Shown here in pieces: positions 16,585-25,835 of a stretch of DNA of 64,000 nt; the stretch's first letter is position 1, and every line of letters starts with the position of its first letter. A model generated the notes under the pieces. It did no database searches and had not been told where the DNA came from. It worked only from the letters and a program-made list of their open reading frames with translations. Both the position numbers and the translations under genes were made by a program. Origin of the DNA: Halomarina rubra (GTDB lineage Archaea > Halobacteriota > Halobacteria > Halobacteriales > Haloarculaceae); assembly GCF_023699475.1 (NCBI RefSeq), contig NZ_JALXFV010000003.1, positions 131,856-195,855 on the forward strand. The letters are read 5' to 3'.

Positions 16585-16917
16585 TCAACGATGGATTAGT
16601 CCTAGGACCCGGCTTCGAACGTCGTCGGCGGAGTAGTACGTCTGGTCGTCTGTCGAGGCGAACACCTCCTCGAGCGACGCCTCCCCGTTCTGCGTTTCGA
16701 CGTCGTAGCCGCCGTATCGCTCGACCAACTCGTTCGTCGTAGAGGGGTATGCGTGGTTCTCGAGTGCTTCATCGAGGTCACCGAGCTGCCCAGTGGGGTC
16801 GTCGCGCAACGGTTCGGCTTCATCGGCACGGCTACGGGCTTCTTCTACTTCCCGCTCTTGCTGGCGTCGTTCCTCGTCATCCGCTTGTTTCTCTCGGCCC
16901 CGTTTGTTATCTCCCAT
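16585..16917 (-). CDS. DUF5789-like protein, paralogue 2
   Basis: A 110-residue protein (ATG 16917) with a charged, Gln/Glu/Arg-rich N-terminal half and a C-terminal DUF5789-like domain (LDEALENHAYPSTTNELVER, then DDQTYYSADDVRSRVLGLIH). It is the same length as its neighbour at 15904-16236, and the last about 65 residues align without gaps. The gene pair most likely arose by tandem duplication. A GGATAACGG motif lies about 25-30 nt upstream of the start on this strand's promoter side, mirrored in its paralogue. Function unknown. Confidence 0.75.
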   Translation of the reverse strand: MGDNKRGREKQADDEERRQQEREVEEARSRADEAEPLRDDPTGQLGDLDEALENHAYPSTTNELVERYGGYDVETQNGEASLEEVFASTDDQTYYSADDVRSRVLGLIHR

Positions 16918-17231
16918 CCTTAACTCTGGGAGGTGGAGTCGGATAACGGTGTGGCCGTCTCGGTTAGTTTCTCTTCCCGACCCCCACCTCGAGCCGATTT
17001 ATCCTCAGTGACTGCTGGTGAACTCAGATCGTATGTCGCTTAGAGCACTTGGTGGTAACACAGTAGGGTGGTCCAGAGGTGATGAACCGATGTCTACTCG
17101 ATTATGATTTGCCGACATTGGTTTTCGGGGAGACTGGCTACCCACGCTGAAACACTCGCGGCACGTGTCTAACAGCTGAGTCACGACGACTCGGCATGAA
17201 AGAAAGGCCAGATGACGGTGTCGAACGGCAA
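16918..17231. other. Lower-GC spacer, no gene seen
   Basis: A 314-nt stretch of mixed composition upstream of the DUF5789 paralogue and downstream of the HtpX fragment. It contains no convincing ORF, tRNA or repeat. Short AT-rich patches (CGATTATGATTTGCC near 17099) could be promoter remnants. It fits a region that has lost sequence. Confidence 0.4.
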
Positions 17232-17711
17232 CTACTCCAGCAGGTGCGGTGCCAGTCGCTCGATACGCTTCTCGGTCTGTGGGTGGCTGGCGAACAGCGT
17301 CGCCAGCAGGCCGCGTTTTCCACCGAAGATGCAGAGCGCGCCGACCGACCCATCGACGTCGGGGGCTTGCTCGTGACGACCCACGGAGGCGATCTTCGCC
17401 AGCGCACGGCCGAGCGCTTCGGGGTCGTTCGTGTAGGCGGCGGCGTCCTCGTCGGCGACGTACTCGCGGGAGCGGGAGATGGCGAGGACGAACACCATCA
17501 CGACCGCCTGGACGACGGAGCTGAGAATCCAGCCGAGGATGGTGACGACGAAGCTGTCGTTGGCGAGCGCGACGACCCAGAACACGACGATGCCGACGAT
17601 GCCGACGATGGAGGCGACGCTCTGACCCAGCAGCATCCGCACCTGGAACGTGCGGCGCGGCGTATTCGAAAGTGAGAGATTATTCCAATAGGATAAGAGT
17701 GGCGGCGACAC
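17232..17711 (-). pseudogene. C-terminal fragment of HtpX-like protease
   Basis: The 159-codon frame encodes two hydrophobic helices (about residues 28-52 and 60-82), then SRSREYVADEDAAAYTNDPE, and ends SHPQTEKRIERLAPHLL. These are the last helix pair, third zinc ligand and terminal motif of an M48/HtpX protease. The N-terminal half, including the HEXXH zinc motif, is absent; complete family members are about 280-350 residues. The frame's first codon is a GTG overlapping the previous stop, followed by non-family residues. It is most likely a truncated relic; expression as a short membrane protein cannot be excluded. Confidence 0.75.
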
Positions 17712-18386
17712 TCACTCCTCGGGGTCGAACAGCCCTTCGATGCCGGCCGTGCGGTGGTCGTGGCGTGCGACGTGGTCACCGAGGCGTTTCACGACGAGGG
17801 GGCGGTTGCCCCCGCCGACGAGGTCGACGAGCAGTGCGACGAACGGACTGCTCGCCCGGCCGGCGTTGAGGTCCTCGCGGGCGTACGCGACCGCCGACTC
17901 CACGGTGTCGGCGTCGAGGTCGTACTCCTCGACGACCGCTTCGACGGCGAGGACGACCGTCTCGAACGCCTCGGTCGTCGCGTCGACGGACTCGCCGTCG
18001 AGGGTGATGGCGACCGGCGCGTCGCGCTCTGCGGCTTCGGGAGTGACCGCGACCGTCCGGAGGTACTCCCGGACCGAGTCGAGGGCGACCCCGCGGTGGG
18101 ACTCGCCGAGGCCGCCGAGGTAGCCCTGGGCGCTCTCGGCGAGTCCGCTCGCACCCTGCCAGTTGCCGGTGCGAGCGTGGTAGACGGCGGCCGTCGTCTG
18201 GATGAGCCCCTGCAGGAGGCGGCGGTCGGGCGAGTCCGCACCCTCGGACAGCGCGGGAGACGCCGCGTCGTCACCGTCGTCACCGAGTTCGAGCCACCGA
18301 CGTTCCCACGGTTCGTGGGCGGCGTGGTACTCCCCGGCGGTGTAGAGCGCGAGGCCGGCCCGCAGGTGGCGCTCGGTGCGGTCCAT
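17712..18386 (-). CDS. DUF309 domain protein
   Basis: A 224-residue protein from ATG 18386. The DUF309 signature is visible near the N-terminus: LYTAGEYHAAHEPWERRWLE (residues 13-32), then LLQGLIQTTAAVYHARTGNW and GLAESAQGYL. The rest is helical and acidic. DUF309 proteins are small helical-bundle proteins of unknown function. An upstream extension to 18470 is Arg/Pro-rich and is rejected. The gene is divergent from the MaoC gene at 18505. Confidence 0.85.
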   Translation of the reverse strand: MDRTERHLRAGLALYTAGEYHAAHEPWERRWLELGDDGDDAASPALSEGADSPDRRLLQGLIQTTAAVYHARTGNWQGASGLAESAQGYLGGLGESHRGVALDSVREYLRTVAVTPEAAERDAPVAITLDGESVDATTEAFETVVLAVEAVVEEYDLDADTVESAVAYAREDLNAGRASSPFVALLVDLVGGGNRPLVVKRLGDHVARHDHRTAGIEGLFDPEE

Positions 18387-18504
18387 GCTCGCCCGTGGGG
18401 AGCCACGCGTAAAGTCGCCCGGGCGGGGGCGAGGAGGCCGGTTCGGAGCGGCGTCCCCGGACCGTGCCACGAACGCTTACGGTGCCCCCACCAGAGGGAG
18501 GGGT

Positions 18505-18945
18505 ATGTTCGCAACCTACGAGGAGGTCGAGGTCGGCGCGACCACGACCGTCGGCGAGTACGAGGTCACCCGCGAGGAGATTCTGACGTTCGCCGAACAG
18601 TACGACCCCCAGCCGTTCCACCTCGACGAGGAGGCCGCCGCGCAGTCGCTGTTCGGCGGCCTGGTCGCCAGCGGGTGGCACACCGCGAGCGTCACGATGC
18701 GGCTGGTCGTCGACGGCATCCTCAACGACTCGGGGGCGATGGGCGCGGTCGGGGTCGACGAGTTGCGCTGGCCCAACCCCGTCCGTCCCGGTGACGTCCT
18801 CTCCATCGAGGTCGAGATTCTGGAGAAAGAGCCGTGGCGCGAGGGCATCGGTGTCGTCCCGACGCGCATCACCACGACGAAAGCCGACGGCGAGGTCGCC
18901 CAGTCGTACGTCGGACGCGTGCTGTACCCGATGAGCGGGGAGTGA
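18505..18945 (+). CDS. MaoC-like hot-dog dehydratase
   Basis: A 146-residue hot-dog fold protein of the MaoC/(R)-enoyl-CoA hydratase group. The hydratase motif is visible as FAEQYDPQPFHLDEEAA (about residues 31-47, catalytic Asp and His), followed by LFGGLVASGWHTASVTMRL. It may act on acyl-CoA intermediates, for example in fatty-acid or polyhydroxyalkanoate metabolism. No neighbour specifies a pathway. The ATG follows GGGAGGGGT (18495-18503), a possible ribosome-binding stretch. Confidence 0.87.
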   Translation: MFATYEEVEVGATTTVGEYEVTREEILTFAEQYDPQPFHLDEEAAAQSLFGGLVASGWHTASVTMRLVVDGILNDSGAMGAVGVDELRWPNPVRPGDVLSIEVEILEKEPWREGIGVVPTRITTTKADGEVAQSYVGRVLYPMSGE

Positions 18946-18992
18946 CGGCGGGCGCAGAGAGCGAGGCGAGGCCAGAGACTTACGTTGGCTAA

Positions 18993-21002
18993 CTACTCCT
19001 CGGCGTGCGCGAACGCGTACGTCGCCGCCGCTGCCGACGAGTCGCGGAGGAGGCTCCCGACGTGGGCGGGCAGTCGCAGGTCCTCGCTCCCGAAGTACGG
19101 CATCGCGTAGGCCGCTTCGACGGTCCCCGCGTCGAACTCCCCCAGACAGTCGGCGAGCGTCCCGCTCGCGTCGTCCCCGAGGACGCTCCGCCGGAGGCCC
19201 CAGAACACCGCCGCCCCGTCGCCGGCAGCGGCGGTGACGACCTCGCCACCCACCCCGAGGTCTTCGAACAGCGCGTCCGCGTCCGTCACACCGTCCGTTC
19301 GGAGCCAGCAGTCGAACCGCGCGTCGCGGTCGAACCGCTCGCCGGCCTCGACGGTCGCGAGTCGGCGTCGGTGCGTGAGCGTCCCCGGCGCGAGCAGGTC
19401 GGCGACCGGTGGGACCCGACGGTGGACGGCCCCCGAGCGCAACCGGTCGGCGACGGCCATCGGTAGCGTGCGTTCGAGGACGCCACCGGGACGGAGAACA
19501 CCCGACTCGGTCGTCGCGCCGAGCGCGAACGGTCGGACCCGACCACGACCGACCAGCGCGGTCGCCGCCCGTTCGGTGTACGCGACGCCGGGGTCGAACG
19601 GGAGGGCGTACACCCCGAGCAGTCGCCCGTCGGCGTCCGGGCGGGTCTCGACGCGCACCGTGAGGTCGCCGTCGGCGACCAGGGCAGCGCCGTCGAGCGC
19701 GTGGAACACCGAGACGTGCTCGTCGTCTTCGACCGGTGCGACCGCGGGGTGGGCACCCGCGATATCCCCGAGCGGGACCCAGCCGTCTCCGCCCCGGACC
19801 GAGACGCGGTGCCCGAGGAAGCCCGGCGCGTCCGCGTGGACCCAGAGGTCGAACCGCGTCGTGGTGTCGACGTCGGCCCGCGCGGCGAGCGTCGCGCGAT
19901 ACGGGTAGTGAAACCGGTCGCGAGCGACGGTCAACGTGTTCGCCAGGATACCCTCGGGCACCGTCGACTCCGCGGGGACGTTCGGCACGAACGCGTCGAA
20001 CCCGCGACGCGTCTGTTTGTACACCGTCCGTGCGTACCAGCCGACGCCGCTCGCGCCCGCATCGAGCGCCGCCCGCAGGTCCATCCGCATCGACTGGGTG
20101 CTGGAGGTGTGACGCGGGTTGACGGTGTGGGCCTGCCCGAGGAAGTAGACGGGCCGACCACGCGAGTGGCGCGCGGCGTTGGTGACGAGGCTCCGCACGG
20201 CGGCGTTGGCCGGACCGGGGCCGACGTCCTTCTCGTACCACCCGCGGTAGAAGTCCGTGAACACGAAATCCGGGAGCGCGTCGCGGGCGGCGAGGTCGTC
20301 CATCAGCCCCGCGAACACCCCCGGCTGGCGCGACTCGACGACGTACGGGAAGTGCAAGAAGACGCCTGCGGCCAGGTCGGGGGCCGCCTCGGCGACCGCC
20401 GCCCGCTGGTGGGCGTACAGCGCCGGGCCGTACTCGCGCAACGCGTCGACGGCCGCGCCGTTCCACTTCCCGCTCGCGATCCACCGACCCCCGACGGGTG
20501 CTTCCTCCCAGAGGAGCAGGTTCCCGTCGGGGACGATGGCGGCGTAGCGTCGGGCCGCCTCCCGGAGCGCGTCGAGGTGGCGTTCGCGCGCCGTCGCGTC
20601 GGTCACGAGCTGTTTCGGCGTGTGTCGCTCGGGGACGGCCGTCTCCAGCCACGGCGTCGCCCCCGCCTCCCGTGTCCTCGCCATCGCGTCGAGGACGCGG
20701 TCGACCGCCTCCCCGTCGGTCACCGTCGGCTGGGAGAACACCACCGCCAGGTCCTGACGCGCCGCGAACGCGACCAGGTTCTCGCGGAGGCGCTCGTCGC
20801 GCCACAGACCGGGTGCGAGCCAGACGAAGTCGTCGCGCCGCTCTTCGCTCGGGCCGGTCGACGGCGTCGAGGGGACGGGTCGGTCCGCGACCGGCCGCTG
20901 GTGTGCCTCCTCGGTCGCCGGTCTCGTGAGCGACCCACCGAGACCGAGACACGCGAGTGCACCGGCCCCCTGGAGGAACGCCCGACGGCGTCGCTCACCC
21001 AT
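18993..21002 (-). CDS. Large Tat-exported protein of unknown function
   Basis: A 669-residue protein with a twin-arginine signal (RRRRAFLQGAGALACLGLGG, residues 4-23), so it is exported folded. Residues about 55-330 look like an alpha/beta (TIM-barrel-type) domain. They contain LLLWEEAPVGG (about 178), VFTDFYRGWYEKDVG (about 257) and GVGWYARTVYK (about 320); the acidic residues at strand ends resemble glycosidase-like folds. The C-terminal half is beta-rich, with FDLWVHADAPGFLG and a later DCWLRTDG. I cannot place it in a named family. It stands alone, downstream of tRNA-Arg. Confidence 0.8.
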   Translation of the reverse strand: MGERRRRAFLQGAGALACLGLGGSLTRPATEEAHQRPVADRPVPSTPSTGPSEERRDDFVWLAPGLWRDERLRENLVAFAARQDLAVVFSQPTVTDGEAVDRVLDAMARTREAGATPWLETAVPERHTPKQLVTDATARERHLDALREAARRYAAIVPDGNLLLWEEAPVGGRWIASGKWNGAAVDALREYGPALYAHQRAAVAEAAPDLAAGVFLHFPYVVESRQPGVFAGLMDDLAARDALPDFVFTDFYRGWYEKDVGPGPANAAVRSLVTNAARHSRGRPVYFLGQAHTVNPRHTSSTQSMRMDLRAALDAGASGVGWYARTVYKQTRRGFDAFVPNVPAESTVPEGILANTLTVARDRFHYPYRATLAARADVDTTTRFDLWVHADAPGFLGHRVSVRGGDGWVPLGDIAGAHPAVAPVEDDEHVSVFHALDGAALVADGDLTVRVETRPDADGRLLGVYALPFDPGVAYTERAATALVGRGRVRPFALGATTESGVLRPGGVLERTLPMAVADRLRSGAVHRRVPPVADLLAPGTLTHRRRLATVEAGERFDRDARFDCWLRTDGVTDADALFEDLGVGGEVVTAAAGDGAAVFWGLRRSVLGDDASGTLADCLGEFDAGTVEAAYAMPYFGSEDLRLPAHVGSLLRDSSAAAATYAFAHAEE

Positions 21003-21258
21003 CGTCGACCGCCCCGGACGTCGCTCGCGAGCGCGTTCTCATGCAGTCATCGTCTCCTTGTCACGTGCCCACAAGAGATTCACCCTTTCGACCCTCAGCG
21101 TCGATGTCGGACCGACCGACTGCATGACACGGTGCGAGGTGGGTGACGCCACCGATGCGACAACAGGTGCGATGCGACCCGACACGACTCCGTTCGACTT
21201 CTTCCGATGCGCCGGTTCTAACCAGCCGACGGACAGAGACAAATCGATTCACGGAGAC

Positions 21259-21270
21259 GTCCTGACGGAG
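21259..21270. repeat. Short copy of tRNA-Arg 3' end
   Basis: GTCCTGACGGAG is identical to the terminal 12 nt of the tRNA-Arg gene (21481-21492 as read on the plus strand). It is the outermost of three spaced copies and may be an old attachment-site remnant. Confidence 0.45.
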
Positions 21271-21358
21271 TCTCACGCGAGTGAAACGAGCGTGAGGCAC
21301 GTCAGGGCGCGAACGGTGAGGCGAGTCGCTCACCGAGCGACTCGCCGAATAAGTGAGC

Positions 21359-21378
21359 GTCCTGACGGAGATTTGAAC
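21359..21378. repeat. 20-nt direct repeat of tRNA-Arg 3' end (att-like)
   Basis: The stretch GTCCTGACGGAGATTTGAAC is identical to 21481-21500, the 3' acceptor and T-arm part of the tRNA-Arg gene. It has the same orientation and lies 122 nt away. Integrating elements that target tRNA genes commonly create such 3'-end duplications, so this is an att-like scar. The spacer between copies is too short to hold an element now. Confidence 0.6.
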
Positions 21379-21479
21379 ACGCCGAGACTCGCTCGCGCTC
21401 GTCTCGTCTGCTCAAATCACCGCGCGGCGTTTTCGGTGCGCGGTCGCTCGCTACGCTCGCGACGTTACGCACCTGAAAA

Positions 21480-21552
21480 CGTCCTGACGGAGATTTGAAC
21501 TCCGGTCCCTGGCTCCGCAAGCCAAGAGGATAGTCCACTACCCTACCAGGAC
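21480..21552 (-). tRNA. tRNA-Arg (anticodon GCG)
   Basis: On the minus strand a full cloverleaf is visible. The acceptor stem is GTCCTGG with TCAGGAC, with a G discriminator at 21480. The anticodon loop TTGCGGA has anticodon GCG, reading CGC (Arg). The T-arm is CGGAG-TTCAAAT-CTCCG. No intron is seen and CCA is not encoded. The 3' end is duplicated downstream at 21359-21378 and partly at 21259-21270. Confidence 0.93.
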
Positions 21553-21714
21553 TCATTCATCGATACCCGCGAGGTACGTAAGACGGTTACGGTTCGTCCG
21601 GCGGGTGGCGGAGGTTCGCACGACACACGTGCGTTCAAGGGCGAAGGCGCGACCAGCCCCGGCATGTCCGACGGACCGACAACGATTAACAGCCCAGTTG
21701 CCATGACCGAACCA

Positions 21715-23175
21715 ATGGGAGTCATCGAGGACACGTACGCGGACCTCGACACCGACGTCTCGGAGGAGGAGTTCCGCGAGGCTGTCGAGCAGAAAGTCGA
21801 GCAGATGGACGGGTTAGCAGACGAGGAGACCGCCGCGATGCTCATCGCGCACGAGCTGAGCGAGGACGAGGTCAACGGTATCGCCGACATCGAGCCGGGG
21901 ATGGAGGAGGTGAAGTTCCTCGGGAAGATCGTCAGCGTCGGCGACGTGCGGACGTTCGAGCGCGACGACGGCGAGGGGCAGGTGCTCAACCTGGAGGTCG
22001 CCGACGAGACCGGTCGTGTCCGCGTCGCGCTGTGGGACCAGGACGCCGCGAACGCCGAGGAAGAACTCGCACCGGGCGACGTGCTACGCATCAAGGGCCG
22101 CCCCAAGGAGGGGTACAACGGCCTCGAAGTGTCGGCCAGTCGCGTCGAGGGCGACCAGGACGCGACCATCGACGTCGACCTCGCCGAGGACGGGACCATC
22201 GAGTCGCTCTCGCTGGGTCAGAGCGACGTGAGCGTCCGCGGGAAGGTGCTGGGCGTCGAACCCGTCCGCACGTTCGACCGCAACGACGGCTCGGAGGGGC
22301 GCGTCTCGAACCTCGTCCTCGGCGACGAGACTGGCCGCGTGCGCGTCACGATGTGGGACGAGCAGGCCGACACCGTCGAGGAGCTCTCGGAGGGCATCTC
22401 CGTCGAGATAGTCGACGGCTACGTGCGTGACCGCGACGGCACGCTCGAACTCCACGTCGGCTCGCGCGGGGCAATCAAGGAACTCACCGAGAGCGTCGCC
22501 TACGTCCCCGAGACGACGAACATCGCCGACCTGGAGATGGGCGACACCGTCGACATCGCCGGCGTCGTCCGTTCGGCGGACCCGAAGCGCACCTTCGACC
22601 GCGACGACGGCTCGGAGGGGCAGGTCCGGAACGTCCGCGTGCAGGACAAGAGCGGCGACATTCGCGTCGCGATGTGGGGCGAGAAGGCCGACGCCGACAT
22701 CGGGCCGGGCGACGAGGTGCTGTTCGCCGACGTCGAGGTCAAAGACGGCTGGCAGGACGACCTCGAAGCCTCCGCCGGGTGGCGGTCGACCGTGTCGGTG
22801 CTCGAAGACGGTGCGACGGACGCGGGCGACGTTGCGCCTGAATCGGCGAGCAGGGGAAGCGGTGGCGGCAGCGACAGCGGCGGCCAGCAGTCGACGGGCC
22901 TCTCGGCGTTCGCCTCCGACGACGGCGGGGACGAGACGTCGACGAGCAGTGAGTCGGAGGCCGACGGAGATGACGCCGAGACGAGCGGCGACGCGAGCGA
23001 CGGCGGGCCGACGGAGTTCACCGGGACCGTCGTCCAGACGGGCGACCCCGTGATGCTCGACGACGGTTCGGAGACGCTCACCGTCGACACCGACGCGGAC
23101 GTGCGACTCGGCCAGGAGGTGACCGTCCGCGGGCGACTCGTCGACGGTCGACTGGAGGCCGACGACGTGTTCTGA
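21715..23175 (+). CDS. rpa2: Single-stranded DNA-binding protein Rpa2
   Basis: From ATG 21715 the product is 486 residues. It has at least three OB-fold repeats with near-identical blocks: 'VRTFERDDGEG-x-V-L-N-L-E-V-A-D-E-T-G-R-V-R-V-A-L-W-D', a second with FDRNDGSEGRVSNLVLGDET, and a third with FDRDDGSEGQVRNVRVQDKS. A Ser/Gly/Asp-rich linker follows (about residues 395-450), then a final OB-like module. It coats ssDNA in replication and repair. No cysteines are present, hence no zinc finger. The start MGVIEDTYADLDTDV is chosen because it resembles the Haloferax Rpa2 N-terminus; ATGs at 21664 and 21703 are possible. Confidence 0.9.
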   Translation: MGVIEDTYADLDTDVSEEEFREAVEQKVEQMDGLADEETAAMLIAHELSEDEVNGIADIEPGMEEVKFLGKIVSVGDVRTFERDDGEGQVLNLEVADETGRVRVALWDQDAANAEEELAPGDVLRIKGRPKEGYNGLEVSASRVEGDQDATIDVDLAEDGTIESLSLGQSDVSVRGKVLGVEPVRTFDRNDGSEGRVSNLVLGDETGRVRVTMWDEQADTVEELSEGISVEIVDGYVRDRDGTLELHVGSRGAIKELTESVAYVPETTNIADLEMGDTVDIAGVVRSADPKRTFDRDDGSEGQVRNVRVQDKSGDIRVAMWGEKADADIGPGDEVLFADVEVKDGWQDDLEASAGWRSTVSVLEDGATDAGDVAPESASRGSGGGSDSGGQQSTGLSAFASDDGGDETSTSSESEADGDDAETSGDASDGGPTEFTGTVVQTGDPVMLDDGSETLTVDTDADVRLGQEVTVRGRLVDGRLEADDVF

Positions 23176-23192
23176 GCCGGCGGTTCTCACTA

Positions 23193-24149
23193 CTATTCGA
23201 GCGCAGAGAGCCGTCGGTCCATCTCGGATTCGACCCAGTCGGCGAGGGCCGCCGGGGACTCCTCGACGAACTCCAGGTAGTTGTCGAAGAAGCCCGACCA
23301 GCTGAGGAACCACACCGCACGGTAGAGCGCGACGCGTTCGTCGTAGCCCGCCGGGAGGCCACCGGCCGTCTCGCGGTAGCCGTCGAGGTACGCGTCGACG
23401 ATGGCGTCGGGGGCGTCGTCGCGCACGCCGACGAGGTAGTACCGGCCGCGAGTGACGTCCCAGACGGGGTCGCCGACCTGGGCGATCTCCCAGTCGAGAA
23501 ACCCCACCGTCTCCTCGTCGACGAAGCAGTTCGCTCTGGCCGTGTCGGTGTGGAGCAGCGCTGTGGGCGCGGCGTCGAGCGACCCCCGGTGTGTCTCGAC
23601 GGCGTCGGAGACCGCGTCGAAGTGGTGGTCGAACCGGTCGGACGGACTGTACTCGCGGTACCACTCGATCCAGTCGCGGAGCACGTCGGTCCACGGCGCG
23701 GTGTCGAGGTCGAGGCCGTCGGCGTCGCCACCGAGGATGCGGCCGGCCCGCTCGAAGCGCTCGGCGTGGAGACGGGCGAGCGAGGCACCGACCTGCCGGG
23801 CGAGGGTGGCCCGCTCTTCGGTACGCGCCTCGGACCATGACTCCAGTAGCGTCGGCCCGTCGACCGGGTCGGTGACGAGGTACGGCACGGTCGCGTCGGG
23901 GTCGCAGACGCGGACGGTCGGAACCGGGACGGCGCGGTTCGCCCCGACGTACTCGACGACCGCTCGCTCCCGGACGATACGGGTGGCGTCGCCGTCGGTC
24001 GCGACCTTCAGGTAGACCTGCTCGTCGTCGCCGAAGGTGACTCGGACCGTCTCGTTGCGGTGGTTCCACGACGGACCGGTCGTGTCCACCGTGGCGACCT
24101 CACGGTCGGGGAAGGCGCAGTCGAGGGCCGTCGCGAGGCGGTCGTCCAT
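23193..24149 (-). CDS. APH/choline-kinase-like phosphotransferase
   Basis: A 318-residue protein-kinase-fold protein. The catalytic loop is LLHTDTARANCFV (about residues 200-212), where HTD replaces the usual HGD. It is followed by the metal-binding GFLDWEIAQVGDPVWD. The N-terminal lobe has QVYLKVATDGD with the ATP-binding Lys. The family phosphorylates small molecules or proteins; the name aminoglycoside phosphotransferase reflects fold, not drug resistance. It converges with rpa2, and the start ATG at 24149 precedes a clear family N-terminus. Confidence 0.85.
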   Translation of the reverse strand: MDDRLATALDCAFPDREVATVDTTGPSWNHRNETVRVTFGDDEQVYLKVATDGDATRIVRERAVVEYVGANRAVPVPTVRVCDPDATVPYLVTDPVDGPTLLESWSEARTEERATLARQVGASLARLHAERFERAGRILGGDADGLDLDTAPWTDVLRDWIEWYREYSPSDRFDHHFDAVSDAVETHRGSLDAAPTALLHTDTARANCFVDEETVGFLDWEIAQVGDPVWDVTRGRYYLVGVRDDAPDAIVDAYLDGYRETAGGLPAGYDERVALYRAVWFLSWSGFFDNYLEFVEESPAALADWVESEMDRRLSALE

Positions 24150-24270
24150 GGTCGGGCGTCCCGCGCGTCGGTCAAGCGTCTTGTGGAGCCGTGTGGAACA
24201 CCCACACAGAGCCTCTCGCGCCGACTGGCGGGAGGAGGCGGTCGGTCCTGTCGCGTGCTCACGCGGAACG

Positions 24271-24277
24271 CTTAAGG
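24271..24277 (+). promoter_or_regulatory. TATA-type element upstream of histone gene
   Basis: CTTAAGG lies 24-30 nt before the ATG at 24301, matching leaderless haloarchaeal promoter spacing. Assigned by position only. Confidence 0.45.
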
Positions 24278-24300
24278 CTGCAACACTCCCGTGGCACGGT

Positions 24301-24794
24301 ATGAGCGTCGAGCTTCCGTTCGCGCCGGTGGACGCTATCATCCGGCGAAACGCGGGGGACCTCCGGGTGAGCGCCGACGCCGCGGAGGCGCTCGCTCGGC
24401 GCATCCAGACGCACGGCGCGACCCTCGCCACCGCCGCCGCCGACCGCGCGACCGACGACGGCCGCAAGACGCTGATGGCCGAGGACTTCGGCCGGGCGGC
24501 GTCCGACGGCGGCACACCCCGGGACACACCACGGGAGGCGGCGGACGGGGCCGACGCCCCGACCGAAGAACCGACCCTGCCCATCGCGCCCGTCGACCGC
24601 ATCGCTCGACTCGACATCGACGACCGCTATCGCGTCTCGCGGGAGGCGCGCGTCGAACTGGCGACCGTCCTCGAAGCGTACGCCGAGGACGTCGCGGCCG
24701 CCGCGGCCGTCCTCGCCCACCACGCCGACCGTCGGACGGTCATCGCCGCCGACGTCGAGACGTACTTCGACCTCGACGACTACTTCCCACCCGG

Positions 24795-24798
<4 letters not shown>
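24301..24798 (+). CDS. hstA: Archaeal histone, fused doublet
   Basis: A 165-residue protein containing two histone folds. Fold 1 is LPFAPVDAIIRRNAGDLRVS ... KTLMAEDFGRA (about residues 5-63). Fold 2 is LPIAPVDRIARLDIDDRYRV ... TVIAADVETYFD (about 92-158). An acidic/Pro linker joins them. Fused doublets are the haloarchaeal histone type. The histones are acidic compared with methanogen HMf, and in haloarchaea seem more regulatory than packaging. The stop overlaps the ATG of the deacetylase gene (ATGA), so the two are co-translated. Rpa2 lies just upstream, as in Haloferax by recall. Confidence 0.92.
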
Positions 24799-25796
<998 letters not shown>

Positions 25797-25835
25797 GCAG
25801 GCGACGGTTCGAGACCCCCACCCCAGCACACCGTG

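Larger units (their letters stand above)
21003..21479. other. Spacer with repeats of the tRNA-Arg 3' end
   Basis: This 477-nt stretch has no gene. It contains a 20-nt exact copy of the tRNA-Arg 3' end (21359-21378), a shorter 12-nt copy (21259-21270), and many GCTCGC/GCGAGC palindromes (21275-21470). The right part looks like a decayed insertion region of tRNA-targeting elements. The left part (21003-21240) has ordinary composition and may hold the promoter of the Tat protein gene. Confidence 0.55.

Noticed and set aside
12468..17231. Complete insertion sequence or prophage
   Set aside because: No transposase, integrase or structural phage gene was seen. Only gene fragments and lower GC support foreign origin.
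21664..21714. Upstream ATGs (21664, 21703) as rpa2 start
   Set aside because: The extra residues are not acidic and not like the Haloferax Rpa2 N-terminus; MGVIEDTYADLD at 21715 fits. Kept as an alternative, not excluded.
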